DNA of 6,585 bases. Origin: Methylibium sp964622685 (GTDB lineage Bacteria > Pseudomonadota > Gammaproteobacteria > Burkholderiales > Burkholderiaceae_C). Where the stretch lies: positions 1-6,585 of the forward strand of contig CAZUUU010000189.1 of assembly GCA_964622685.1 (NCBI GenBank), written 5' to 3'. The notes beneath the pieces were generated by a model. It saw only the letters and a list, made by a program, of their open reading frames with translations, was not told the origin of the DNA and ran no database searches. How positions within the stretch are numbered: position 1 is the stretch's first letter; every line of letters begins with the position of its first letter. The position numbers and the translations under genes are program-made. Shown piece by piece: positions 1-6,585 of the stretch.

Positions 1-3000
1 CAGGGGACGATCAGCCGGATCATCGAGAGCAAGCCCGAGGAGCTGCGGCTCTTCCTCGAAGAAGCCGCCGGCGTCTCCAAGTACAAGGAGCGCCGCCGCG
101 AGACCGAGAACCGCCTCAAGGACACGCGCGAGAACCTGCAGCGCGTCGACGACATCCTGCGCGAGCTGAATGCCAACCTCGACAAGCTCGAAAAGCAGGC
201 CGAGGTCGCGACGCTGTACCGCGGCCTGCAGGAGCAGGGCACGCTCAAGCTGCACCAGCTGTGGTTCCTGAAGCATCGCGACGCCGCAGCGGAAGAGACG
301 CGCGTCAGGCAGGCCGTGCTGGACGCGAGCAACGCGATCGAGGCCCGGGTGGCCGAGCTGCGCCGCGTCGAGGCCGAGCTCGAGGCGGTGCGCCAGTCGC
401 ACTACGCCGCCAGCGACGCGCTGCACGCGGCGCAGGGCTCGCTGGCCGAGGCGGCGCTCGAGGTGAGCCGCCTCGAGGAGCGCATCCGCTACGTGGTCGA
501 GGGTCGCCGGCGCGTCGAGCAGCGCCTCGCCGAGCTGGGCGGCCAGAACCAGGGCTGGACCGAGCGTCGCGAACAGGCGATGAGCGAGCTCGACGAGGCG
601 GCGGCCCAGATCGCGGCGGCGGGCGAGCAGGCCGAACTGTTGGCCGCGCAGGCCGAGGAGCAGGCCGCCGCGCTGCCCGCCGCCGAGGACGCCGTGCGCG
701 CCGCCCAGTCCCGCAGCAACGAGCAGCGCGGCAAGGCGGCCGAGGTGCAGCAGCAGATCCAGCTGCTCGCGGCCGAGTCGCGCAACCTCGACGAGCAGGC
801 GCGCGGCCTGACCCAGCGCCGCGAGCGCCTCGCGGGCGAGCAGCAGAACCTGGCCGCGCCCGACGACGCGCGGCTGCAGGCCTTGACCGCGCAGTTCTCG
901 ACGGCCGGCGAGGCACAGGCCATCGCCGACGCGCGTGCCGAGGAGCTGACCGCCTCCGTCCCGGCGCTCGACGAGGACCGCCGTGCGCGCCAGGAGCGCG
1001 TCAACGCCGAGACGGCACGCCAGGCCGAGCTGAATGCCCGGCTCGAGGCGCTGCGGGCCCTGCAGGACAAGGTCCAGACCGAAGGCAAGCTCAAGCCCTG
1101 GCTCGCCAAGCACGGCCTGGACGGCCTGGCGGGTCTGTGGACCCGGCTGCACATCGAGGCCGGCTGGGAGACCGCGCTGGAGGCAGCGCTGCGCGAGCGT
1201 CTGCATGCGCTCGCCGTTGGCCGCATGGAGACGGTGCGGGCCTTCGAGGGCGATGCGCCGCCGGCCCGCCTGGCGTTCTACACGCCGCCGAGCGGCGCCA
1301 TCGCCAACACCCACACGACGCTGCCGCGGCTGTCGGACCTGCTGCGCCTGGCGGGCGATCCCGGCCTGTCGGCGCTGCTGAACGACTGGCTCGAAGGCGT
1401 CTACACGGCGGCCTCGCTCGACGAGGCCCTGGCCAACCGCGGCAAGCTGACGCACGGCGAGGTCATCATGACCCGGGCCGGCCACGCGGTCAGCCAGTTC
1501 GCCGTCGCCTTCTATGCGCCGGACTCCGAGCAGGCCGGGATGCTGGCCCGGGCCCAGGAGATCGAGAACCTCGAGAAGCAGACCCGCGCCCAGGCCCTGA
1601 TCGTCGACGAGGCCCGTGCCGGCCTGGTGCGGGCCGAGGCGGCCTACACCGACGCCTCGTCGCGTCTGGTCAGCGCACGCCGCGAGGCGGCGGAGAGCCA
1701 GACGCGCAGCCACCAGCTGCAGGTCGAGGTGCTGCGCCTGACCCAGCTGGCCGAGCAGACCACCGCGCGCCGCGAGCAGATCGCCGGCGAGCTGGCCGAG
1801 ATCGACGCTGCGCTGGAGTCGCTGCAGGAGAAGCGCGTGACCGCCGAAGGCCGCTTCGAGGAGCTGGACCAGCAACTCGCCGCCGAGCAGGAGCGTCACG
1901 CGGAACTCGACGAGGCGGTGATCCAGGCCGAGCGCCGCCTGGCCGACGCCCGCGAGCAGCAGCGATCGCTGGAGCGCGAGGCGCAGGAGGCGCAGTTCAG
2001 CTCGCGCGCCCTGGCGGCGCGCCGCGGCGAACTGCAGCGCGCCATCGAGACGGCGGTGCAGCAGATCGCCGCCAACGAGCAGAGTGCGGCCCAGTTGCAG
2101 GACGAGCTGGGCCAGTTGACCGATACCGCCGCCCAGGCCGGCCTGCAGACGGCACTGGCGCTCAAGCTCGAGCGCGAACAGGCGCTCGGCGCCCAGCGCA
2201 GTGCCTACGACGACCTGTCGGCGCGCCTGCGCCAGGCCGACGAGCAGCGCCTGGGCTTCGAGCGCAGCCTCGAGCCGCTGCGCGAGCGCATCACCAAGCT
2301 GCAGCTCGAGGAACAGGCGGCCCAGCTCGGCGGCGCGCAGTACCTCGATCAGCTGAACGCCGCCCAGGTCGACCTGGAGGCGCTCGGCCAGGGCATCGAG
2401 GCCGGCGGCGTCAGGCTCCAGGGCCTGCAGGGCGAGATCGACCGCATCAACCGCGAGGTCGCGGCCCTGGGCGCGGTCAACCTCGCTGCGCTGGACGAGC
2501 TGACCGCCTCGCGCGAACGCAAGACCTTCCTCGACGCGCAGTCGGCCGACCTGATCGAGGCGATGACGACGCTCGAGGACGCGATCCACAAGATCGACCT
2601 CGAGACCCGGGACCTGCTGAAGGGCACCTTCGACACCGTCAACGAGCACTTCGGCCGCATGTTCCCCGAGCTCTTCGGCGGCGGCCAGGCCCGGCTCGTG
2701 ATGACCGGCGACGAGATCCTGGACGCCGGCGTGCAGGTGATGGCCCAGCCGCCCGGCAAGAAGAACAGCACCATCCACCTGCTGTCGGGCGGCGAGAAGG
2801 CGCTGACGGCCATTGCGCTGGTGTTCGCGATCTTCCAGCTGAACCCGGCGCCGTTCTGCCTGCTCGACGAGGTGGACGCGCCGCTCGACGACGCCAACAC
2901 CGAGCGCTACACCAAGCTGGTGAAGTCGATGTCGGACAACACGCAGTTCCTCTTCATCTCGCACAACAAGATCGCGATGGAGATGGCCGGCCAGCTGATC

Positions 3001-3084
3001 GGCGTGACGATGCAGGAGCAGGGCGTGTCGCGCATCGTGGCGGTCGACATGGACGCCGCCGTATCGATGGCCGAGGCGGCCTGA
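1..3084 (+). CDS. smc: Chromosome segregation protein SMC (5'-truncated by window edge)
   Basis: This is the cytoplasmic SMC ATPase, which forms ring-shaped dimers and, with the ScpA/ScpB kleisin complex, compacts and segregates the chromosome. The frame is open from base 1 to TGA 3082-3084, giving 1027 residues. The first visible residues, QGTISRIIESKPEE then EEAAGVSKYKERR (about 1-37), are the conserved stretch that follows the Q-loop in SMC proteins. About 145 residues with the Walker A loop therefore lie upstream, and the full length would be near the usual 1170. Next come a long E/A/R/Q-rich coiled coil (about 40-350), a globular hinge (about 356-526), the returning coiled coil (about 527-820) and the C-terminal head. 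The head shows LGAVN (823-827), the ABC signature LSGGEK (928-933), Walker B FCLLDEVD with D956/E957, the D-loop and the switch histidine H988. No motif is missing from the visible part. The gene ends four bases before zipA. Identification is certain; the start is not visible. Confidence 0.98.
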   Translation, partial: QGTISRIIESKPEELRLFLEEAAGVSKYKERRRETENRLKDTRENLQRVDDILRELNANLDKLEKQAEVATLYRGLQEQGTLKLHQLWFLKHRDAAAEETRVRQAVLDASNAIEARVAELRRVEAELEAVRQSHYAASDALHAAQGSLAEAALEVSRLEERIRYVVEGRRRVEQRLAELGGQNQGWTERREQAMSELDEAAAQIAAAGEQAELLAAQAEEQAAALPAAEDAVRAAQSRSNEQRGKAAEVQQQIQLLAAESRNLDEQARGLTQRRERLAGEQQNLAAPDDARLQALTAQFSTAGEAQAIADARAEELTASVPALDEDRRARQERVNAETARQAELNARLEALRALQDKVQTEGKLKPWLAKHGLDGLAGLWTRLHIEAGWETALEAALRERLHALAVGRMETVRAFEGDAPPARLAFYTPPSGAIANTHTTLPRLSDLLRLAGDPGLSALLNDWLEGVYTAASLDEALANRGKLTHGEVIMTRAGHAVSQFAVAFYAPDSEQAGMLARAQEIENLEKQTRAQALIVDEARAGLVRAEAAYTDASSRLVSARREAAESQTRSHQLQVEVLRLTQLAEQTTARREQIAGELAEIDAALESLQEKRVTAEGRFEELDQQLAAEQERHAELDEAVIQAERRLADAREQQRSLEREAQEAQFSSRALAARRGELQRAIETAVQQIAANEQSAAQLQDELGQLTDTAAQAGLQTALALKLEREQALGAQRSAYDDLSARLRQADEQRLGFERSLEPLRERITKLQLEEQAAQLGGAQYLDQLNAAQVDLEALGQGIEAGGVRLQGLQGEIDRINREVAALGAVNLAALDELTASRERKTFLDAQSADLIEAMTTLEDAIHKIDLETRDLLKGTFDTVNEHFGRMFPELFGGGQARLVMTGDEILDAGVQVMAQPPGKKNSTIHLLSGGEKALTAIALVFAIFQLNPAPFCLLDEVDAPLDDANTERYTKLVKSMSDNTQFLFISHNKIAMEMAGQLIGVTMQEQGVSRIVAVDMDAAVSMAEAA

Positions 3085-3088
3085 GCCC

Positions 3089-4141
3089 ATGACGTCCCTC
3101 CAGCTCTCGCTCGCGATCGCCGGCGGGCTGGTGCTGGCCGGCGTCGTGGCCCACGGGGCCTGGCAGGCGCGGCGCAGCGAGATCAAGCGCGTCGCCACGG
3201 ACCCGGTCGAGCCGCCGGCGCCGCAGGAGCCGAGCTTCGAGGCGCCGCCGCCCGACGCCGGCGAGACCGGCACCGAGCTCGCCCCGCGCATCGAGCCCAC
3301 GCTCGGCCGTCGCAGCGCGGGGCCGCGCCTGGACGCGCTGATCGACGCGATCGCCACGCTGACGGTCGACACCCCGGCGAGCGGCGAGACCGCCGTCGCC
3401 CACCTGCCGCCGACGCGTCGCGCCGGCAGCAAGCTGCTGCTGGTCGAGGGCCTGAACGCCGAGACCGGCGAGTGGGAGACGCCGGCGGCGGGCCAGCGCT
3501 ACGGCGAGTTCCAGGCCGGCGTGCAGCTGGCCAACCGCAGTGGGGCGCTCAACGAGATCGAGTACTCCGAGTTCGTGCAGAAGGTGCAGGCCTTCGCCGA
3601 GCCGCTGGGCGCGCTGGCGGACTTTCCGGACATGCTGGACGTGGTCGCGCGGGCCCGCGAGCTGGACGCCTTTGCCGGCGAGCACGATGCCCAGCTGGCG
3701 CTGCGGCTGGTGTCGCGCGGCGCGGCCTGGTCGCTGGGCTACGTGCAGCAGCACGCCAGCCGCCACGGCTTCGTCGCCGGGCAGCTGCCGGGCCGACTGG
3801 TGCTGCCGGGCAGCGAGGAGGGCGCCCCGCCGGTGCTGAGCCTGCAGTTCGATCCCCAGGCCGCGCTGGCCGACGAGCCCAGCCAGGCTGCCGTGCGCGA
3901 GCTGACGCTGGCCTTCGACGTGCCGCAGACCGCGGCCGGCGAAGCGCCGTTCGCGGCCTGGTGCGCGGCCGGCGAGGCGCTGGCGCTGTCGCTCGACGCG
4001 GCGATGTACGACGACGGCGGCCAGCCGCTGCATGCGGCCGCGTTTGCCGGCATCGGCCAGGCGCTGGAGCGCCTCTATGCGGCCCTGGCGGAGCGCGATC
4101 TCGCAGCCGGCTCGGCCGCGGCGCGGCGCCTCTTCAGCTGA
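3089..4141 (+). CDS. zipA: ZipA-type cell division protein (FtsZ-binding, membrane-anchored)
   Basis: ZipA ties FtsZ filaments to the inner membrane during septum assembly. The 350-residue product has one hydrophobic N-terminal segment (about residues 4-24) followed by R28/R29, which fits an N-out anchor with the rest in the cytoplasm. A Pro/Glu/Ala-rich linker follows (about 36-75). The remainder is globular, with conserved-looking stretches such as GVQLANRSGALNEIEYSEF (around residue 155), and it should contain the ZipA C-terminal FtsZ-binding domain, roughly 200-340. Length is close to the 328 residues of E. coli ZipA. I chose ATG 3089 because the anchor follows at once. The Shine-Dalgarno match is weak (GAGG 3073-3076, 12 bases away), so coupling to smc, whose stop is four bases upstream, probably aids initiation. 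ZipA diverges quickly; the call rests on topology, position between smc and ligA, and recalled similarity to Burkholderiales proteins. FtsZ binding is inferred, not seen. Confidence 0.88.
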   Translation: MTSLQLSLAIAGGLVLAGVVAHGAWQARRSEIKRVATDPVEPPAPQEPSFEAPPPDAGETGTELAPRIEPTLGRRSAGPRLDALIDAIATLTVDTPASGETAVAHLPPTRRAGSKLLLVEGLNAETGEWETPAAGQRYGEFQAGVQLANRSGALNEIEYSEFVQKVQAFAEPLGALADFPDMLDVVARARELDAFAGEHDAQLALRLVSRGAAWSLGYVQQHASRHGFVAGQLPGRLVLPGSEEGAPPVLSLQFDPQAALADEPSQAAVRELTLAFDVPQTAAGEAPFAAWCAAGEALALSLDAAMYDDGGQPLHAAAFAGIGQALERLYAALAERDLAAGSAAARRLFS

Positions 4142-4148
4142 GGCGCCG
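4124..4148 (+). terminator. GC-rich hairpin across the zipA stop codon (terminator-like or attenuator)
   Basis: CGGCGCCTC at 4124-4132 is the exact reverse complement of GAGGCGCCG at 4140-4148, giving a perfect 9-bp stem with a 7-base loop (TTCAGCT). The zipA stop TGA (4139-4141) sits at the loop and the descending arm. No T-run follows (the next bases are GCCTCTAAACT), so it is not a standard intrinsic terminator. It could act as a weak terminator or pause site, or protect the 3' end of an smc-zipA transcript. Ribosomes finishing zipA would tend to melt it. The structure is directly visible; the role is inferred. Confidence 0.4.
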
Positions 4149-4166
4149 GCCTCTAAACTCGGCGGC
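4131..4166 (+). promoter_or_regulatory. Candidate ligA promoter giving a leaderless or near-leaderless mRNA
   Basis: TAAACT at 4154-4159 matches the sigma-70 -10 consensus TATAAT at four of six positions and is the only A/T-rich hexamer in a very GC-rich stretch. A start about seven bases downstream would fall at 4166-4167, on the A of the ligA ATG. The hexamer 17 bases upstream (TCTTCA, 4131-4136) is a poor -35 with three of six matches, and it lies mainly in the loop of the zipA-end hairpin. No good Shine-Dalgarno sequence precedes ligA, which agrees with leaderless initiation but does not prove it. Confidence 0.3.
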
Positions 4167-6230
4167 ATGCCCGTTCCCGAAGCACTGGCCGAGCAGGCCG
4201 CGCGGCTGCGCGAGCAGCTCCAGCACCACGCCGACCGCTACTACGTCCTCGACGCGCCGGAGATCCCCGACGCCGAGTACGACCGCCTGTTCCAGGAGCT
4301 CCAGGCCATCGAGGCGGAGCATCCCGAGTTGCGCACGCCCGACTCGCCGACGCAGCGCGTGATCGGCCAGGTGCTGGACGGGCTGGTGGCGGTGCGGCAC
4401 GCGCTGCCGATGCTGTCGATCCGCACCGAGACCGACACCAGCGCCGCGGGCGCCGTGGCCTTCGATGCCCGCGTGCGACGCGAGCTCGGGCTCGGCGACG
4501 AGGCGCCGCCGATCGACTACAACGCCGAGCTCAAGTTCGACGGCCTGGCGATCAACCTGCGCTACGAGGACGGCGTGCTGCTGCAGGCCACGACGCGGGG
4601 CGACGGCGAGACCGGCGAGGACGTCACGCACAACGTCCGAACGATCGGGCAGATCCCGCTGAAGCTGCGCGGCCCGGCGAAGGACCTGCCGCCGCTGATC
4701 GAGATCCGCGGCGAGGCCTACATGCGCCGCGATGACTTCGAGCGCCTCAACGAACGCCAGCGCGAGAAGGGCGGCAAGACCTTCATCAACCCGCGCAACA
4801 CCGCCGCCGGCGCGATCCGGCAGCTCGACCCGAAGGCGCTGGCCGACAAGAAGCTGAGCTTCTTCGCATATGGCGTGGGCGACACGCGCGGCTGGGAGCA
4901 GCCCGCCACGCACAGCGGCACGCTCGATGCGATCGCGGCCTTCGGAGTGCCGGTCAACGGCGATCGCCGCGTGGTACAGGGCGCCGACGGCCTCGTGGCC
5001 TTCCACCGGGCCATCGCGGCGAAGCGCGACGCGCTGCCCTTCGACATCGACGGCGTCGTCTACAAGGTCGATCAGGTCGCGCTGCAGAAGCGTCTGGGCT
5101 TCGTGACGCGCGAGCCGCGCTGGGCGGTGGCGCACAAGTACCCGGCCCAGGAGCAGCAGACGCGGCTGAACGGCATCGAGATCCAGGTGGGTCGCACCGG
5201 CAAGCTGACGCCGGTGGCCAAGCTGGCGCCGGTCTTCGTCGGCGGCACGACGGTCAGCAACGCGACGCTGCACAACGTCTTCGAGCTGCGGCGCAAGGGC
5301 GTGCGCATCGGCGATACCGTCATCGTGCGCCGCGCCGGCGACGTGATTCCCGAGGTCGTCGGCCGCGTGCCGGGGCCGCGCGCCGCCTACGTGCCCAACT
5401 TCCGCATGCCGCGCGACTGCCCGGTGTGCGGCAGCCGCGTGCTGCGCGAGCAGGGCGGCATCGACCACCGCTGCACCGGCGGCCTGTTCTGCGCGGCGCA
5501 GCGCAAGCAGGCGATCCTGCACTTCGCCGGGCGGCGCGCCATGGACGTCGAGGGCCTGGGCGACAAGCTGGTCGAGCAGCTGGTCGACGGCGGCATCGTC
5601 AAGAGCCTGCCGGACTTGTACCGGCTGCAGGTGGCCGACTTCGCCGCGCTGGACCGCATGGCCGAGAAGAGCGCCGGCAATCTCGTCGCCGCCTTGCAGA
5701 AGAGCCGGCGCACGACGCTGGCGCGCTTCCTGTACGCCTTGGGCATCCGCCAGGTCGGCGAGACGACGGCGAAGGACCTGGCGCGTCACTTCGGCTCGCT
5801 GGACCGTGTCATGGACGCGACCGAGCCGCAGCTGCTGGAAGTCGACGATGTCGGCCCGGTGGTCGCGCAGAGCATCCGCACCTTCTTCGAACAGCCGCAC
5901 AACCGCGAGGTCGTCGGCCAGCTGCGCGCGGCCGGCACCGCCTGGGACGAGCACGACGGCGAAGCGGACATGAGTCCGAAGCCGCTGGCCGGCAAGACCT
6001 TCGTGCTGACCGGGACCCTGCCGAGCCTGAGCCGCGAGCAGGCCAAGGAGATGATCGAGGCCGCCGGCGGCAAGGTCGCCGGCTCGGTGTCGAAGAAGAC
6101 GCACTACGTCGTCGCCGGCGCTGAGGCCGGCAGCAAGCTCGACAAGGCGCGCGAGCTCGGCATCGAGCTGCTGGACGAGAGCGGCCTGCAAGACTTGCTA
6201 GGCCGAGTAGCTGTGGAGTCGAGGCAGTGA
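4167..6230 (+). CDS. ligA: NAD-dependent DNA ligase LigA
   Basis: LigA seals nicks in duplex DNA during replication and repair, using NAD+ to form a ligase-AMP intermediate. The 687-residue protein is near the family's usual length (E. coli, 671). Domains in order: Ia, with YY 25-26 and D35/Y38/D39 for NMN binding; adenylation domain, with nucleophile K123 in ELKFDG and TRGDGETGEDVT (143-154); OB fold, around VGRTGKLTPVA; a zinc finger, with C418, C421, C436 and C442 in the same x2-x14-x5 spacing as E. coli; helix-hairpin-helix repeats (about 450-590); and a BRCT domain (about 605-678). The frame is open further upstream to ATG 4032, but that start lies inside zipA and would add 45 Arg/Ala-rich residues unlike any ligase. 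ATG 4167 begins MPVPEALAEQ, directly before domain Ia, so I use it. The last nine residues after the BRCT domain use A/T-ending codons unlike the rest. The stop overlaps the next reading frame. This should be the essential replicative ligase. Confidence 0.98.
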   Translation: MPVPEALAEQAARLREQLQHHADRYYVLDAPEIPDAEYDRLFQELQAIEAEHPELRTPDSPTQRVIGQVLDGLVAVRHALPMLSIRTETDTSAAGAVAFDARVRRELGLGDEAPPIDYNAELKFDGLAINLRYEDGVLLQATTRGDGETGEDVTHNVRTIGQIPLKLRGPAKDLPPLIEIRGEAYMRRDDFERLNERQREKGGKTFINPRNTAAGAIRQLDPKALADKKLSFFAYGVGDTRGWEQPATHSGTLDAIAAFGVPVNGDRRVVQGADGLVAFHRAIAAKRDALPFDIDGVVYKVDQVALQKRLGFVTREPRWAVAHKYPAQEQQTRLNGIEIQVGRTGKLTPVAKLAPVFVGGTTVSNATLHNVFELRRKGVRIGDTVIVRRAGDVIPEVVGRVPGPRAAYVPNFRMPRDCPVCGSRVLREQGGIDHRCTGGLFCAAQRKQAILHFAGRRAMDVEGLGDKLVEQLVDGGIVKSLPDLYRLQVADFAALDRMAEKSAGNLVAALQKSRRTTLARFLYALGIRQVGETTAKDLARHFGSLDRVMDATEPQLLEVDDVGPVVAQSIRTFFEQPHNREVVGQLRAAGTAWDEHDGEADMSPKPLAGKTFVLTGTLPSLSREQAKEMIEAAGGKVAGSVSKKTHYVVAGAEAGSKLDKARELGIELLDESGLQDLLGRVAVESRQ
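6215..6218 (+). promoter_or_regulatory. Shine-Dalgarno GGAG inside the ligA end, for the overlapping downstream gene
   Basis: GGAG at 6215-6218 stands eight bases before GTG 6227, close to ideal spacing. It supports that GTG as the start of the downstream frame and fits reinitiation by ribosomes finishing ligA at TGA 6228-6230. A second GAGG at 6221-6224 is too close to be useful. Confidence 0.5.
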
Positions 6231-6236
6231 GTCGAG
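6216..6236 (+). repeat. Short direct repeat GAGTCGAG spanning the ligA stop
   Basis: GAGTCGAG occurs at 6216-6223 and again at 6229-6236, 13 bases apart, on either side of the ligA stop codon. CTCGAC at 6269-6274 is the inverse of its GTCGAG core. It lies where codon use changes, so it might be a trace of the event that joined the two segments, but eight bases is short and chance is a real possibility. Confidence 0.3.
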
Positions 6237-6585
6237 CGGCAAGTTCGGGACCCGGGTTCGTAGTGCGACTCGACGAGTTCAGGTTTGAGGTGTGGCGTGC
6301 CGCGCGTTATCTTTATTCGGGGTGGGCCATTGAGCACGCGGCGGGACGATCACCTCGCGTCGAGCATGCACTGAATGAGAGTTCGCGGTTCTGGCATTCA
6401 GTGATGGCCGCTTGCCAGGATGCTGGCTACCTGGCACTCGGCCGCATCTTCGATCAGCATCCGAGGGCGCAGTACACGGTTGACAAGCTCCTGCGTTCAG
6501 CGACGAAGGAGATCGCCATCTTCTCTAGACGGGCACTCAAGCAGCGTCACATCTCGGACGCAGGGGGGGTAGAGCTGCCCAGACT
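6227..6585 (+). CDS. Putative HEPN/AbiU2-like protein (3'-truncated by window edge)
   Basis: The frame is open from GTG 6227 to the window end: 119 residues, no stop seen. GTG 6227 overlaps the ligA stop (GTGA) and has GGAG eight bases upstream; GTG 6263 (residue 13), nearer the LDEFRFEVW block, is an alternative start. The visible part looks mainly helical and soluble, with no signal peptide or membrane segment. It contains LDEFRFEVWRAARYLY (15-30), RFWHSVMAA (54-62), GYLALGRIFD (67-76) and EIAIFSRRALKQRH (95-108). From memory, the pattern of FW, then LGRIFD, then FS..AL..R recalls the HEPN_AbiU2 family, related to lactococcal abortive-infection protein AbiU2. R102-x5-H108 fits the R-x(4-6)-H spacing of HEPN ribonucleases, but that motif is short and may be chance. 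GC at codon third positions is about 66% by hand count (79 of 119), against 37 of 40 in the first ligA codons, suggesting later acquisition. That the frame is coding is likely; its activity is unproven and it could be an uncharacterised protein without a defence role. Confidence 0.6.
   Translation, partial: MSRAASSGPGFVVRLDEFRFEVWRAARYLYSGWAIEHAAGRSPRVEHALNESSRFWHSVMAACQDAGYLALGRIFDQHPRAQYTVDKLLRSATKEIAIFSRRALKQRHISDAGGVELPR

Noticed and set aside
3069..3080. GGCC-GAGG-GGCC-like short palindrome near the smc stop
   Set aside because: The possible stem is only four pairs in GC-rich coding sequence, too short to support a structure.
261..3092. 943-codon plus-strand frame overlapping smc
   Set aside because: It is Arg/Ala/Gly-rich with no domain pattern, and the neighbouring frame encodes a textbook SMC with all head motifs.
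4032..4166. 45-residue N-terminal extension of LigA from ATG 4032
   Set aside because: The extra residues lie in zipA's coding region, are Arg/Ser/Ala-rich and have no counterpart in known ligases; ATG 4167 gives the normal N-terminus.
2954..4168. 404-codon open frame on the minus strand opposite zipA
   Set aside because: Its translation is low-complexity Arg/Ala/Gly/Leu-rich with no recognisable domain, and it lies antisense to well-supported smc and zipA codons. Long antisense frames are expected at this GC content.
4134..6191. 685-codon open frame on the minus strand opposite ligA
   Set aside because: It mirrors nearly the whole ligase and its composition (repeated Leu/Ala/Arg/Asp/Gln/Val) follows from the reverse complement of GC-rich codons. 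LigA is unambiguous on the plus strand.
6245..6260. CGGGACCCGGGTTCG, considered as a tRNA T-arm remnant or attachment site
   Set aside because: It lacks the GGTTCRA core followed by a pairing stem and an acceptor end, and no tRNA-like fold is visible around it; the CCCGGG palindrome alone is unremarkable at this GC content.
6104..6337. 77-codon minus-strand frame across the ligA end
   Set aside because: It covers the ligA BRCT end and the start of the GTG 6227 frame, and has no recognisable motif. The plus-strand frame has better start signals and homology-like blocks.

Overview
The window reads as ordinary chromosomal DNA from a high-GC betaproteobacterium, most likely of the order Burkholderiales. 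The evidence is the gene order smc - zipA - ligA on one strand, the strong preference for G- or C-ending codons, and protein features that I recall as typical of that group: a ZipA-like protein starting MTSLQLSLAIAGG and a LigA carrying PMLSIRTETDT. The genus cannot be fixed from the sequence alone.

Layout, all on the + strand. Bases 1-3084 hold the last 1027 codons of smc, the chromosome-condensing ATPase; its first roughly 145 codons lie outside the window. Four bases later comes a 350-codon zipA-type gene (3089-4141) for a membrane-anchored FtsZ-binding division protein. A 25-base gap then leads to ligA (4167-6230), a complete 687-aa NAD-dependent DNA ligase with every expected domain. Across the end of zipA lies a perfect 9-bp GC-rich hairpin, and just before ligA there is a -10-like TAAACT placed so that transcription could begin at or next to the ATG. 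The three genes serve chromosome organisation, septum assembly and DNA joining. They probably share at least some readthrough transcription, but ligA may also have its own start.

The last 360 bases differ. From about the tenth codon before the end of ligA, A/T-ending codons become common and GC falls to about 61%. A further reading frame starts at GTG 6227, overlaps the ligA stop by three bases, has a well-spaced Shine-Dalgarno sequence and runs off the window. Its 119 visible residues resemble, from memory, the HEPN/AbiU2-like family linked to abortive infection. This is the one accessory-looking element here and the main lead; assignment and function are tentative. No RNA gene, CRISPR array, insertion sequence or integrase is visible, and there is no gene-free stretch over 300 bases.
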